Shown here in pieces: positions 26,987-35,940 of a stretch of DNA of 64,000 nucleotides. The stretch lies in contig NZ_JAUXZE010000035.1 in assembly GCF_030694085.1 (NCBI RefSeq), positions 496,001 through 560,000 on the forward strand, given 5' to 3'. Made by a program: the position numbers and the translations under genes. A model generated the notes under the pieces. The model was given only the letters and a program-made list of their open reading frames with translations, had not been told where the DNA came from and ran no database searches. Each line of letters begins with the position of its first letter. Positions within the stretch are counted from its first letter, which is position 1. The DNA is from Tabrizicola sp. GTDB lineage: Bacteria; Pseudomonadota; Alphaproteobacteria; Rhodobacterales; Rhodobacteraceae.

Positions 26987-28786
26987 TCACCCATCCATCT
27001 TCAACGCCGCGATGAACGCTTCCTGCGGGATCTCGACCTTGCCGAACTGGCGCATCTTCTTCTTGCCGGCCTTCTGCTTCTCCAGCAGCTTCTTCTTCCG
27101 GGTCGCGTCGCCGCCGTAGCACTTCGCGGTCACGTCCTTGCGCATGGCAGAGAGGGTCTCGCGGGCGATCACCCGGCCGCCGATGGCGGCCTGGATCGGG
27201 ATCTTGAACATGTGGCGGGGGATCAGGTCTTTCAGCTTTTCGACCATCGATCGACCCCGAGCCTCGGCCCGGTCGCGGTGGACCATCATCGACAGGGCGT
27301 CGACGGGTTCGTCGTTCACCAGGATCGACATCTTGACCAGATGGTCCTCGCGGTATTCCGAGAGTGTGTAGTCGAAGCTGGCGTAGCCTTGTGTCACCGA
27401 TTTCAGCCGGTCGTAGAAGTCGAACACCACTTCGGCCAAGGGCAGGTCATAGACCACCATCGCGCGGTTGCCGGCGTAGCTGAGGTCCAGCTGGATGCCG
27501 CGGCGGTCCTGGCACAGCTTCAGGATGTCGCCGAGGTATTCGTCAGGGACCATGATGGTTGCCTTGATCCGCGGCTCGTCGATGTGATCGACGTAGGTCA
27601 GGTCGGGCATGTCGGCGGGGTTGTGCAGATCGCGCACCTCGCCGTCCTTCATGTGGACGTGGAAGACGACCGAGGGGGCGGTGGTGATAAGGTCAAGGTT
27701 ATACTCGCGCTCCAGCCGGTCACGGATGACTTCAAGGTGCAGAAGGCCGAGGAAACCGCAGCGGAAGCCGAAGCCGAGGGCCGCGCTGGTTTCCATCTCG
27801 GAGCTGAAGCTGGCGTCGTTGAGCGAGAGCTTTTCGATGGCGTCTCGGAGGTTTTCGAAATCAGCCGCATCGACGGGGAAAAGGCCGCAGAAGACCACGG
27901 GTTGCGCGGGTTTGAAGCCGGGAAGCGCCTCGGCGCAGCCTTTGCGTTCGTGGGTGATGGTGTCGCCGACGCGGGTGTCGCGGACCTGCTTGATCGAGGC
28001 GGTGAAGATGCCGATCTCGCCGGGGCCAAGTTCGGGGATGTCGACCATCTGGGGTTTCAGGACCGCCAGCTTGTCGATGCCGTAGACGGCGTTGGTCTGC
28101 ATCATGCGGACGCGGTCGCCCTTGCGGATGGTGCCGTCCATCACCCGGATCATCACGACGACCCCGAGGTAGGCGTCGTACCAGCTGTCGACCAGCATGG
28201 CCTTCAGCGGGGCCTCGCGGTCGCCTTTCGGAGGCGGCAGGCGGGTGACGATCGCCTCCAGCACGTCGGGGATGCCGAGGCCGGACTTGGCCGAAATCAT
28301 GATGGCGTCCGAGGCGTCGAGCCCGATGACGTCCTCGATCTGCTGCTGGACGCGTTCGGGTTCGGCGGCGGGGAGGTCGATCTTGTTCAGGACCGGCACG
28401 ATCTCATGGCCTGCGTCGAGCGCCTGGTAGACGTTGGCAAGCGTCTGGGCTTCCACGCCTTGCGACGCGTCCACCACCAGAAGCGAGCCTTCGACGGCGC
28501 GCATCGACCGGCTGACTTCATAGGCGAAGTCGACGTGGCCGGGGGTGTCGATCAGGTTCAGGATGTAGGTCTTGCCGTCCTTGGCCGGATATTCGATCCG
28601 AACGGTGTTGGCCTTTATGGTGATGCCGCGTTCGCGTTCGATATCCATCGAGTCCAGCATCTGCGCCTTCATGTCGCGCGCAGCCACCGTGCCGGTCATC
28701 TGGATGAGCCGGTCGGCGAGGGTGGATTTGCCGTGGTCGATGTGGGCCACGATGGAGAAGTTGCGGATCTGGGAAAGCTCGGTCAT
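26987..28786 (-). CDS. lepA: Elongation factor 4 (ribosomal back-translocase)
   Basis: 599 residues, normal LepA length. G-domain motifs: AHIDHGKST (G1), [15 protein letters not shown] (G3), NKIDLP (G4). The C-terminal LepA-specific region ends with the basic stretch [23 protein letters not shown]. It acts on stalled or mistranslocated ribosomes. The start [10 protein letters not shown] at 28786 is standard; the in-frame ATG at 28795 would add only MRR. Confidence 0.97.
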   Translation of the reverse strand: MTELSQIRNFSIVAHIDHGKSTLADRLIQMTGTVAARDMKAQMLDSMDIERERGITIKANTVRIEYPAKDGKTYILNLIDTPGHVDFAYEVSRSMRAVEGSLLVVDASQGVEAQTLANVYQALDAGHEIVPVLNKIDLPAAEPERVQQQIEDVIGLDASDAIMISAKSGLGIPDVLEAIVTRLPPPKGDREAPLKAMLVDSWYDAYLGVVVMIRVMDGTIRKGDRVRMMQTNAVYGIDKLAVLKPQMVDIPELGPGEIGIFTASIKQVRDTRVGDTITHERKGCAEALPGFKPAQPVVFCGLFPVDAADFENLRDAIEKLSLNDASFSSEMETSAALGFGFRCGFLGLLHLEVIRDRLEREYNLDLITTAPSVVFHVHMKDGEVRDLHNPADMPDLTYVDHIDEPRIKATIMVPDEYLGDILKLCQDRRGIQLDLSYAGNRAMVVYDLPLAEVVFDFYDRLKSVTQGYASFDYTLSEYREDHLVKMSILVNDEPVDALSMMVHRDRAEARGRSMVEKLKDLIPRHMFKIPIQAAIGGRVIARETLSAMRKDVTAKCYGGDATRKKKLLEKQKAGKKKMRQFGKVEIPQEAFIAALKMDG

Positions 28787-28951
28787 GCGCCGCATATAGC
28801 TTAGGGCGCGGGAGGCGGGAAGGGCTTATGCGGAAGGGAAAAGCCCGGGCGCTTTGCACTGATGTGGGGAGAAGGGAATTCCGTTCAAGTCTGGGCAGCG
28901 GACGCAGTCTTCGGCAGTCTTGCAAGCCTTGGCAGAAGGAGAGCGGCAGGG

Positions 28952-29350
28952 ATGGACGGACCAGAGCATTTCTTTCACGGGACGAAAGTGGCGCTGTGCG
29001 AGGGCGACCGGATCGTGCCGGGGCACAGGTCGAACTATGGCGCGGGGCGGCCGGCGGGGTGGGTCTACATGACCGCGCGCCTGGAGATCGCAGTCCTGGC
29101 GGCAGAGCTTGCGGCCGAGGGTGGCGAGGCACGGGTCTATGTCGTCGCGCCCGAGGCGGCATTTGAGGACGATCCCAACGTCACGGACAAGAAGTTCCCC
29201 GGCAATCCGACGCGGTCCTACCGGACGAAGGCGCCGTTGCGGGTTCTGGGTGAGGTCACGGGCTGGGCTCGGACACCGACCGAGCGGCTGGCCGCCTTGC
29301 GCGCCTTTTCGGCGAGAACCCGGGCCGAGGGGATCGAACCAATCGAATGA
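28952..29350 (+). CDS. arr: Rifampin ADP-ribosyltransferase (Arr family)
   Basis: 132 residues, the compact Arr size. FFHGTKVALCEGD contains the catalytic His; NYGAGRPAGWVYMTARLEIAVLAAELA contains the conserved Tyr; and VYVVAPEAAFEDDPNVTDKKFPGNPTRSYRT follows, with the conserved acidic residue. It transfers ADP-ribose from NAD+ to rifamycins, so it predicts rifampin resistance. It is a common chromosomal gene in this group, and no mobile context is visible. The ATG at 28952 has ribosome-binding site agaaggag. Confidence 0.88.
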   Translation: MDGPEHFFHGTKVALCEGDRIVPGHRSNYGAGRPAGWVYMTARLEIAVLAAELAAEGGEARVYVVAPEAAFEDDPNVTDKKFPGNPTRSYRTKAPLRVLGEVTGWARTPTERLAALRAFSARTRAEGIEPIE

Positions 29351-29764
29351 CCCGGCGATGCGTCGGGCCAGGTCCGTCCGCAGCGCCTGTGCGGCCTTGG
29401 GCAGCGGCCGGGCAGAGGGTTTCACTTCTCGTCTCCTGTTCGCGACCGAAAGCTGATGGGTGTCTTTGCCCTTACCGCAAGATTGTGCTGCAAGACGTCA
29501 GGCACCACGGCTTGCATCGGGCGGGTCGGACATGAATCGGCGGACGGGCAAGACGGGATCGGGGAACCCGCCCCGTTCCAGCCAGATACCCGATGTTGTG
29601 GTGGGGCATGGACAATCCCACGAAGTGTTGCGGAATCCCGCTGAGAGCGGCAACTATCTGAAACGGCTTGAAAATTTTGCTTGGACTTGGCATTATTCCG
29701 CTTACACAATGACCGGCATTGGAACGGGTAAACCCGACATGCCCGGCGAATGAGGCAGAGCGAA
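29351..29764. other. Intergenic region without a convincing gene
   Basis: About 410 bp between arr and the secreted-protein gene. Short open frames on both strands look like shadows or chance. The segment 29640-29710 is noticeably AT-rich and holds a possible promoter, TTGGAC (29681-29686) with a poor TACACA (29703-29708) at 16 bp, that would serve the gene at 29765. No tRNA or structured RNA was recognised. Confidence 0.4.
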
Positions 29765-30073
29765 ATGAAATCCATCTTGTTTGCGACCGTTGCGGCGGTG
29801 TCTTTTTCGGCTATGTCCGGTGTGGCCAATGCCGGCCCGATCGAGCGGGCCTGCATGGCCTCGGACCGGGGTGGCAACCGGTCACTCTGCGGCTGCATCC
29901 AGCAGGCAGCGGACATGACGCTTTCGGGCGGAGACCAGCGGCGGGCGGCGAAATTCTTCAAGGACCCAGAGGCCGCACACTCGACCTGGGTGTCGCAATC
30001 CAAATCGGACGATGCGTTCTGGGACCGCTACAAGAGCTTCGGCCAGACCGCCCAGGCCTATTGCGCCGGGTGA
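29765..30073 (+). CDS. Small secreted cysteine-containing protein, function unknown
   Basis: 102 residues. Signal peptide MKSILFATVAAVSFSAMSGVANA with cleavage after ANA. The mature protein begins GPIERACMASDRGGNRSLCGCIQ, with a Cys cluster and a C-terminal AYCAG, so probably two disulfides. Aromatic AAKFFKDPEAAHSTW and DDAFWDRYKSFG are conserved-looking. It belongs to an uncharacterised Rhodobacteraceae family. An ATG at 29750 would extend the start by five residues. Confidence 0.75.
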   Translation: MKSILFATVAAVSFSAMSGVANAGPIERACMASDRGGNRSLCGCIQQAADMTLSGGDQRRAAKFFKDPEAAHSTWVSQSKSDDAFWDRYKSFGQTAQAYCAG

Positions 30074-30088
30074 TCCTGGGCAGGTGGC

Positions 30089-30107
30089 GGTGGGCGGATC
30101 GCCCACC
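30089..30107. repeat. REP palindrome
   Basis: Arms ggtgggcg/cgcccacc around gat, 16 bp after the secreted-protein gene. Same core as the REPs beside the RAYT gene. Confidence 0.65.
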
Positions 30108-30191
30108 CTGCTCCAGCGCGGACGTGGGGCGTGAGGTGATCAATACAGGATTTGACACCCCTGCACTGACGACCGCGCCGGATGATCCATA

Positions 30192-30211
30192 GGCAGGGCG
30201 GATCGCCCGCC
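30192..30211. repeat. Degenerate REP-like palindrome
   Basis: Imperfect arms ggcagggcg/cgcccgcc around gat, a diverged version of the REP core, between two better copies. Confidence 0.4.
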
Positions 30212-30257
30212 TTTCGCAGGTGTCGCCGTCCAGACCGCTTGCCCGCATTGCGCAGGC

Positions 30258-30280
30258 GTAGGGTGGGCAATTTGCCCACC
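30258..30280 (+). repeat. REP palindrome with GTAG head
   Basis: GTAG (30258-30261) followed by arms ggtgggcaa (30262-30270) and ttgcccacc (30272-30280). It is a compensated variant: both arms changed (cga to caa, tcg to ttg), which keeps the stem and argues that the hairpin is under selection. Confidence 0.65.
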
Positions 30281-30310
30281 GTCCAGACCAAATCGTCCAG
30301 ATCAAATGCG

Positions 30311-30345
30311 AAAGGCCCCGCCTTCCTGACGAAGGCGGGGCCTTT
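30311..30345. terminator. Strong rho-independent-type terminator after rpmB
   Basis: A perfect 15-bp stem (aaaggccccgccttc / gaaggcggggccttt) with loop ctgac, starting 18 bp past the rpmB stop. The plus-strand side ends in TTTT, and the minus side in cctttcgcattt, so it may work in both directions. Confidence 0.75.
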
Positions 30346-30363
30346 TCGATGGTGCCAAAGGGA

Positions 30364-30651
30364 TCAGGCCGCGGCTTGTGCCTTGGCGATGTCCTTCTTG
30401 ATCTTCTGCGCGGCGGTCGACAGTTCATCGTCCTTGGCCTTAGCCAGATAGGCATCAAGGCCCCCGCGGTGGTCGACCGAGCGCAGCGCCGCAGCGGTGA
30501 CACGCAGCTTGAACGACTGACCAAGCACGTCGGAGATCAGGGTCACTTCGTTCAGGTTCGGGAGGAACCGACGACGGGACTTGTTGTTGGCGTGGGAGAC
30601 GGTGTTGCCCGACATCGGCCCCTTGCCGGTAAGTTCGCAGACGCGCGACAT
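30364..30651 (-). CDS. rpmB: 50S ribosomal protein L28
   Basis: 95 residues. [33 protein letters not shown] is the diagnostic L28 N-terminus. Alphaproteobacterial L28 has the longer Ala/Lys-rich C-terminal tail seen here ([13 protein letters not shown]). It is monocistronic with its own terminator. Confidence 0.97.
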   Translation of the reverse strand: MSRVCELTGKGPMSGNTVSHANNKSRRRFLPNLNEVTLISDVLGQSFKLRVTAAALRSVDHRGGLDAYLAKAKDDELSTAAQKIKKDIAKAQAAA

Positions 30652-30934
30652 TCTGGTGTTCCTTCGGTTCGTCAAAAGCGGGAGAAGGCGGGGAATCCCC
30701 AGCCCTCGAATTCGATTGAGGGCGTGTAAGGGGAATCCTGCGCGGCGTCAAGCGGTCAGGCGGGAGGAAAGGCGCCGGACAGGCGCGGCGTTGGCCAGCC
30801 CGGCAATCGTGCCAGGACCGGATCAGAGACGGCGGCACATTGGGCTGTCGCTGATCGACGTGGCTGTGGCGCTGACCAACTGGGCGGGGACGGCTTTGCC
30901 GGTCCTGGGGCTGGCGCTGATCTTGACGCATCAG
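30652..30934. other. Intergenic region upstream of rpmB with an orphan open segment
   Basis: Contains the rpmB upstream region on the minus strand. On the plus strand, 30809-30934 reads from a GTG as a short frame with a membrane-like stretch (LIDVAVALTNWAGTALPVLG) that runs into the REP at 30935 without its own stop. It could be the remains of a small membrane-protein gene whose end was replaced by the REP, or chance. No ribosome-binding site is seen. Confidence 0.25.
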
Positions 30935-30964
30935 TGTAGGGTGGGCGGTATCGCCCACCCTACA
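30935..30964. repeat. Perfect REP palindrome supplying a stop codon
   Basis: Perfect 13-bp arms tgtagggtgggcg (30935-30947) and cgcccaccctaca (30952-30964) around gtat, with GTAG heads on both strands. The TAG stop of the minus-strand gene at 30960-31766 lies within the right arm. Confidence 0.75.
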
Positions 30965-31766
30965 CGTCCGCAAGCCTTTCGGCGCGGGCGAGCGCGCGTT
31001 CCGCCTCGGCGGTCCTGCCGCGGGCAAGGCAGGCCTTGGCGCGGAAATGCCAGTAGCGGCTGGAGGTTGTGCGAAGCCCTCGGTGGAGCCGGACGATGGC
31101 GGGGGCCGACAGGGCTCCATTCAGGCCAAGCGCCTGGAGCTGTCGAAACCCGCCCCCGGCACGGAGTCCTTGCGTGGCGGGATGGCCACCGAACATGCAG
31201 GGCGCCGGGGCCATTCCGGGCATGGTCTGGCGGATCAGGCGGGCGTGCAGCGGGTCAAGCGGGTGGCTGGGGTCGAAGACCACGGCGCCGCAGAGGTCGG
31301 GCTTGCCGTGGCGGGCTAGGTCGCCGAGCACCCGGTCGAAATCTGCCGCTTCCCGGTAGCGGCGCTCCGTGGGCAGGATCGTCCGGTCCAGAGTGAACTG
31401 CGGCGAGATCACCAGCGCCTGCGTCAGGTCGAGCGCCGCCGCATACCGCAGGGCCGCGTAGCCGCCCATCGAGTAGCCCACCGCCCGCGCCTGAACGAAG
31501 TCTTGCCGCAGGCGGCGCAGCGCGGCTTCCAGCGCAGCGGTCTCGGAGTTCAGATACCAGTCGTTCCAGCGCGATTGCAGGTGCAGGTGCGCCAGACCCA
31601 AGGCCAGGGCCTGCCGGACGGGCGGGTCGTCCGAGAAGCTGCCCGGCTCGTCCAGCCGCTGACGAAAGGTGACATAGAGGACCGCGCCGCCGCCCAGCGG
31701 GCGGGTGAGACGCGCGCGCAGTCGGTCGCCGTCAAACAGGGTTTCGGTCGGGTAAGCCCCCTTCAA
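30960..31766 (-). CDS. Alpha/beta-hydrolase-like protein with C-terminal helical tail
   Basis: 268 residues. LTRPLGGGAVLYVTFRQRLDEPG precedes a nucleophile elbow GYSMGG (AVGYSMGGYAALRYAAAL). The C-terminal 60 residues are helical (ALSAPAIVRLHRGLRTTSSRYWHFRAKACLARGRTAEAERAL) and TPR-like. The substrate is unknown. It overlaps meaB by 4 bp and is expressed with it. Its stop codon is part of a REP palindrome, so its last residues may be derived from the repeat. Confidence 0.7.
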   Translation of the reverse strand: MKGAYPTETLFDGDRLRARLTRPLGGGAVLYVTFRQRLDEPGSFSDDPPVRQALALGLAHLHLQSRWNDWYLNSETAALEAALRRLRQDFVQARAVGYSMGGYAALRYAAALDLTQALVISPQFTLDRTILPTERRYREAADFDRVLGDLARHGKPDLCGAVVFDPSHPLDPLHARLIRQTMPGMAPAPCMFGGHPATQGLRAGGGFRQLQALGLNGALSAPAIVRLHRGLRTTSSRYWHFRAKACLARGRTAEAERALARAERLADV

Positions 31767-32740
31767 CGCCCGCGACCGAGAAGTTCGAGCATCCGGGTGG
31801 CGGCGGCCTCGGGCGTCAGGTCCCCGGCTGCGACACGGTCGCCAAGGCTGGTCATCAGGCCCTTCTGCGGCTCGCGCATCAGAGCGGCGAGAAGGCCCTG
31901 GCGGACCTCTTCCTGGAACCAGTGGCGGGCCTGGGTGGCGCGGGTGCGGTCCCAGTGGCCGTGCTCCTTGCGCCAGGCGGTCAGGATCTGGATCTCGTCC
32001 CAGGCCTGGGCCAGACCCTCGTCGGCAAGGGCGGAGACGGGCAGCGCCTTCGGGAAGCCCTTGGGGTCCTGCGGGCGGCGGCGAAGGAGGTGGAGCGCCC
32101 CGGCGTAGTCGGCCACGGTGCGCATCGCGGCCGCTTTCAGATCGCCGTCGGCCTTGTTGACGAGGATAAGGTCGGCCATCTCCATGATGCCGCGCTTGAC
32201 GCCTTGCAGCTCGTCACCACCGGCAGGGGCGAGGAGGAGGACGAAGAGGTCGGAAAGTTCCGCGACCACGGTTTCGGATTGGCCGACACCGACGGTTTCG
32301 ATCAGGACGATGTCGAAGCCAGCCGCTTCACAAAGGGCCACGGCTTCGCGGGTGCGTCGGGCAACGCCGCCAAGCTGGCTTTGGCTGGGCGAGGGGCGGA
32401 TGAAGGCGTTCGGGTCGCGGGACAGGCGCTCCATCCGGGTCTTGTCGCCAAGGATCGAGCCGCCGGAGCGGGAGGAGGAGGGGTCGACGGCAAGAACAGC
32501 GACCTTGAGGCCCTTTGCGGTCAGCATCAGGCCGAAGGTTTCGATGAAGGTGGACTTGCCCACCCCCGGCGTGCCGGAGAGTCCGATGCGAAGCGCCTGC
32601 GGGCCCGAGCGAAGCGCGTCAAGAAGCGCCAGCGCCTCGGCCCGGTGGTCGGGGCGGGCGCTTTCGACCAGCGTAATGGCGCGGGCAAGCGCCCGGCGGT
32701 CCCCGGCGCGGATCAGGCGGGCGCGTTCTTGGATGTCCAT
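31763..32740 (-). CDS. meaB: Methylmalonyl-CoA mutase-associated GTPase MeaB
   Basis: 325 residues. G3E-family GTPase: Walker A GTPGVGKST, AVDPSSSRSGGSILGDKTRM (switch region), ETVGVGQSE, and NKADGD (G4). It protects and reloads adenosylcobalamin on methylmalonyl-CoA mutase or related mutases. The mutase itself is not in the window, but methylmalonyl-CoA epimerase is at 56404. The start at 32740 is MDIQERARLIRAGD. Confidence 0.95.
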   Translation of the reverse strand: MDIQERARLIRAGDRRALARAITLVESARPDHRAEALALLDALRSGPQALRIGLSGTPGVGKSTFIETFGLMLTAKGLKVAVLAVDPSSSRSGGSILGDKTRMERLSRDPNAFIRPSPSQSQLGGVARRTREAVALCEAAGFDIVLIETVGVGQSETVVAELSDLFVLLLAPAGGDELQGVKRGIMEMADLILVNKADGDLKAAAMRTVADYAGALHLLRRRPQDPKGFPKALPVSALADEGLAQAWDEIQILTAWRKEHGHWDRTRATQARHWFQEEVRQGLLAALMREPQKGLMTSLGDRVAAGDLTPEAAATRMLELLGRGR

Positions 32741-32907
32741 TGTCCCCCCTCGTTTGTGCCTTATTGCCGGAAGGAACCGGGCTTGGCGAGGGGGAGTGTA
32801 GGCAAGCGACCTGCTTGTCGGGACGGTTTTGAATGGAGCGCGTGCCGCGCGAAGGCCTTTTGTCTCGCCGATCTGCGCGTGAAGGACGCACAGATCGGCT
32901 CGGGATT

Positions 32908-32940
32908 GCCTCCGGCGGGGATACTTGGGCAAAAGTGAAA
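32908..32940 (+). repeat. Dispersed GGCGGGGATA-TTTGGGCAAAGATGAA-type repeat, diverged copy
   Basis: Reads gcctccggcggggatacttg then ggcaaaagtgaaa, clearly the same element as at 40911 and 60748-60829. It lies between divergent meaB and hrpB, 58 bp before hrpB. Confidence 0.6.
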
Positions 32941-32998
32941 GGGAATAGGGGCGCGGCCGGGTCTGGTCTTGGCCGGGGACCCTTGCGATAAGCGGGGG

Positions 32999-35527
32999 AT
33001 GCTTGAACTGCCGGTATCCCATGTGTTGCCTGACCTTGCCGAGGCGTTGGCCTTGCGCGGGATGGCGGTATTGCAGGCGCCTCCTGGGGCGGGAAAGACG
33101 ACGCTGGTGCCGCTGGACCTGCTGACGCGCGGGGTGGTTCGGGGCCGAATCCTGATGCTGGAGCCGCGGCGGCTGGCGGCGCGGGCTTCGGCCGAGCGGA
33201 TGGCGGAGACCTTGGGCGAGCCGGTGGGGCGGACGGTCGGCTACCGCATCCGGGGGGAGGCGAAGGTCACGGCCACGACGCGGATCGAGGTGGTAACCGA
33301 GGGCATCCTGACGCGGATGCTGCAGTCGGATCCAGAGCTGGCGGGCGTCGGGCTGGTGATCTTCGACGAATTCCATGAGCGGTCGCTGAATGCGGACCTT
33401 GGGCTCGCCTTGTGCCTGGAGGTGCGGGGGGCGCTGCGCGAGGACCTGAAGCTTCTGGTGATGTCGGCAACGCTGGATGCGGGGCCGGTGGCGGCACTGA
33501 TGGGGAACGCGCCGGTGGTGACATCGGAGGGACGGGCGTATCCCGTGGAAACGCGTTGGTTGCCACGTCCGCCAGAGGCCTCGCAGCGGCTGGAGGGTGT
33601 GGTGGCCGGGGCGGTGAAGGCGGCGCTGACAGAGACGGAAGGCGGCGTGCTGGTCTTCCTGCCAGGCGAAGGCGAGATCCGGCGGGTGGAAGGGCTGTTG
33701 CGCGGCTTGCCGGGGGTCGCGGTGCGGACCTTGTTCGGGGCAATGGATTTTGCGGCGCAGCGGGCGGCTCTGGCCCCCGCCGAGGGGCGGAAGGTGGTGT
33801 TGGCCACGTCCATTGCCGAAACCTCGCTGACGCTGCCGGATATCCGGGTCGTAGTGGATGCGGGCCGGGCGCGGCGGGCGCGGTTCGACCCGAACTCGGG
33901 CATGTCCCGGCTGGTGACGGAGCGAGTGACAAAGGCCGAGGCCGAGCAGCGCCGGGGCCGGGCGGGGCGGGTTGCTGCTGGAGTGTGTTATCGGCTGTGG
34001 ACGAAGGGGGAGGAGGGCGGCCTGGCGCCCTACCCGCCAGCCGAGATCGAGGTGGCGGACCTGGCAGGCCTGGCGCTGGAACTGGCGCTGTGGGGCGGGA
34101 CGGAGCTTCCCTTCCTGACGCCGCCGCCTGCAGGACCCCTGGCCGAGGCGCGGAGTCTGCTGATCGGGTTGGGGGCGCTGGATGAGAAGGGCCATATCAC
34201 GGCCCACGGACGCGTGCTGGCAGAGCTGCCGTTGCATCCCCGGCTTGGGCACATGCTTGCGGTCGCGGGACCCGAGGCGGCGACCCTGGCCGCTTTGCTG
34301 GCCGAGCGCGATCCGCTGCGGGGGGCGGGGCCGGACCTGGCCTTGCGGATGCAGGCCGTGGCGCGACCGGGACCGCAGGCGGACCGTGGCGTGGTGGAAC
34401 GCGTCCGGGCCGAAGCAAAGCGGCTGGCGGCGGCGGCCTTTCGGCTGGAAAGGGGCAGAGCTTCGCCATCGCCGTTGCATCGGGCGGGCTTGAAGCATAG
34501 CGGCGATGGTCATGGGCCTGCGGGTGGTCGGCCACTTCCCCATTCTGGGAACGAAATGGAAAGGGACGGCACTTCCGGCCCAAGCCTGGCGGAAATGGCG
34601 GCGCTGGCGTACCCGGACCGGATCGGGCTGCGGCGGAAGGGCGAAGCGCCGCGCTGGGTCCTGTCGTCGGGCAAGGGGGCCGTGATGGCGGCGGGGCTTG
34701 GCCTCTCGGGGGCGCGGATGATCGTGGCGACGGATCTTGATGGCGATGCGCGGGAGGCCACGGTGCGGCAGGCGGTTGCGATCAGCGAGGCCGAACTGCG
34801 GGGGCTTTACGGGGATCGCATCGCCTGGGTCGAGGTCTGTGAATGGTCCAGGCGTGAGAGCCGTGTCGTATCGCGGCGGCAAGAGCGGCTGGGGGCGCTG
34901 GTGCTGGACGACCGGCATTGGGACGCTGAGGCCGAAGCGGTTGCGCGTGCGGCGCTGGACGGGGTGCGCCTGCTGGGGCTGCCCTGGTCGCCCGCCGCGC
35001 GGCGGTTGCGGGCCCGGGCGCAACTGGCGCGGGGCGAGACCTGGCCGGGGCTGGACGATGCCGATCTTCTGGCAAGTGCCGAGGACTGGCTTCTGCCGCA
35101 TCTGGCGGGCCTGCGCACCGAGGCGGATATCCGGGGCTTCGACCTGGTTCCGGCCATTCAGGGGCTGCTCGGCTGGGACCGGCTGGCCGAAATGGACCGT
35201 CTGGTGCCCGGCAGTTTCGAGACGCCGCTGGGGCGGAAGATCCCGATTGATTATCAGGGCGAAGTGCCGGCGATCGAAGTGCGGCTGCAGGAAATGTTCG
35301 GGGTAACGGTGCATCCGGTGGTGGGTGCCGCGCGGATGCCGGTCAGGGTGACGCTGTTGTCGCCCGCTCGCGCGCCCGTGCAGGTGACGACCGACCTGCC
35401 CCGGTTCTGGGCGACCTCCTACGCCGATGTTCGCAAAGACATGCGCGGGGCCTATCCGCGGCACCCCTGGCCCGAGGACCCGACCCAGGCGGAACCGACA
35501 CTGCGAGCAAAGCCGCGGGGGACCTGA
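32999..35527 (+). CDS. hrpB: ATP-dependent helicase HrpB
   Basis: 842 residues, DEAH-box helicase. Walker A APPGAGKTT (about residues 27-35), DEFH motif FDEFHERSLNADLG, SAT motif VMSATLDAG, motif VI QRRGRAGRVAAG, and the HrpB-specific C-terminal domain (FGVTVHPVVGAARMPVRVTLLSPA, FWATSYADVRKDMRGAYPRHPWPEDP). An unusual Gly/His/Ser-rich insertion of about 43 residues lies near residues 487-529, before SLAEMAALAYPDRIGLRR. The ATG at 32999 is preferred. The biological role of HrpB in this group is poorly known. Confidence 0.93.
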   Translation: MLELPVSHVLPDLAEALALRGMAVLQAPPGAGKTTLVPLDLLTRGVVRGRILMLEPRRLAARASAERMAETLGEPVGRTVGYRIRGEAKVTATTRIEVVTEGILTRMLQSDPELAGVGLVIFDEFHERSLNADLGLALCLEVRGALREDLKLLVMSATLDAGPVAALMGNAPVVTSEGRAYPVETRWLPRPPEASQRLEGVVAGAVKAALTETEGGVLVFLPGEGEIRRVEGLLRGLPGVAVRTLFGAMDFAAQRAALAPAEGRKVVLATSIAETSLTLPDIRVVVDAGRARRARFDPNSGMSRLVTERVTKAEAEQRRGRAGRVAAGVCYRLWTKGEEGGLAPYPPAEIEVADLAGLALELALWGGTELPFLTPPPAGPLAEARSLLIGLGALDEKGHITAHGRVLAELPLHPRLGHMLAVAGPEAATLAALLAERDPLRGAGPDLALRMQAVARPGPQADRGVVERVRAEAKRLAAAAFRLERGRASPSPLHRAGLKHSGDGHGPAGGRPLPHSGNEMERDGTSGPSLAEMAALAYPDRIGLRRKGEAPRWVLSSGKGAVMAAGLGLSGARMIVATDLDGDAREATVRQAVAISEAELRGLYGDRIAWVEVCEWSRRESRVVSRRQERLGALVLDDRHWDAEAEAVARAALDGVRLLGLPWSPAARRLRARAQLARGETWPGLDDADLLASAEDWLLPHLAGLRTEADIRGFDLVPAIQGLLGWDRLAEMDRLVPGSFETPLGRKIPIDYQGEVPAIEVRLQEMFGVTVHPVVGAARMPVRVTLLSPARAPVQVTTDLPRFWATSYADVRKDMRGAYPRHPWPEDPTQAEPTLRAKPRGT

Positions 35528-35940
35528 GGCGGTCGGGCAGTGATCCCGACCAGAGCAGGAGGCGCGGAGTGCCCGCTTGGGTCTTGCGGATGGAAGGCGC
35601 CGATGCGTTGGCGGGCCCGGTTCTTGCGTGGCGCGGTCCCCCTGGCTGCCCCAGTCCCGGCCTTCTGCGGCTTTTTCCCTTACTGGCGGCTGGAGAGTTG
35701 TTCGCCCGTCCCGATGACCGTGCCGTTTCCGGGCGACACCCCCGCCCTGGCCGGGCTTGGGCAACTGGATTGCAGTTCTGCGTCCGGGCTGGGAAAGGGT
35801 CGACGGCGTCGTCCGGGCGGATTTCGTTTTGCGGGTTGGGGGCCGGCCTTCCTTTCAGGCTTGCAACACGGATTGATCGCTGCGGCCTTTCCCCGGCTTG
35901 GCGCGTGGAATATGACGTGCGCTAACAATCACAGGGGCAG
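35528..35940 (+). other. 413-bp region with only doubtful open frames
   Basis: Two overlapping plus-strand frames exist, 35540-35944 and 35569-35925. The latter begins with GTG behind a good caggagg sequence and would give 118 residues starting MPAWVLRMEGADALAGPVLA. Neither has a recognisable domain, and their amino-acid composition (Pro/Arg/Gly/Cys-rich) looks like translated noncoding GC-rich DNA. I cannot support a gene with confidence. Confidence 0.3.

Noticed and set aside
28952..29350. arr as a recently acquired resistance gene
   Set aside because: Base composition and surroundings match the chromosome, with no mobile-element borders; it looks like a resident gene.
32741..35764. Very long minus-strand frame opposite hrpB
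   Set aside because: Rich in Arg/His/Pro/Gln shadow sequence; hrpB on the plus strand has full helicase motifs.
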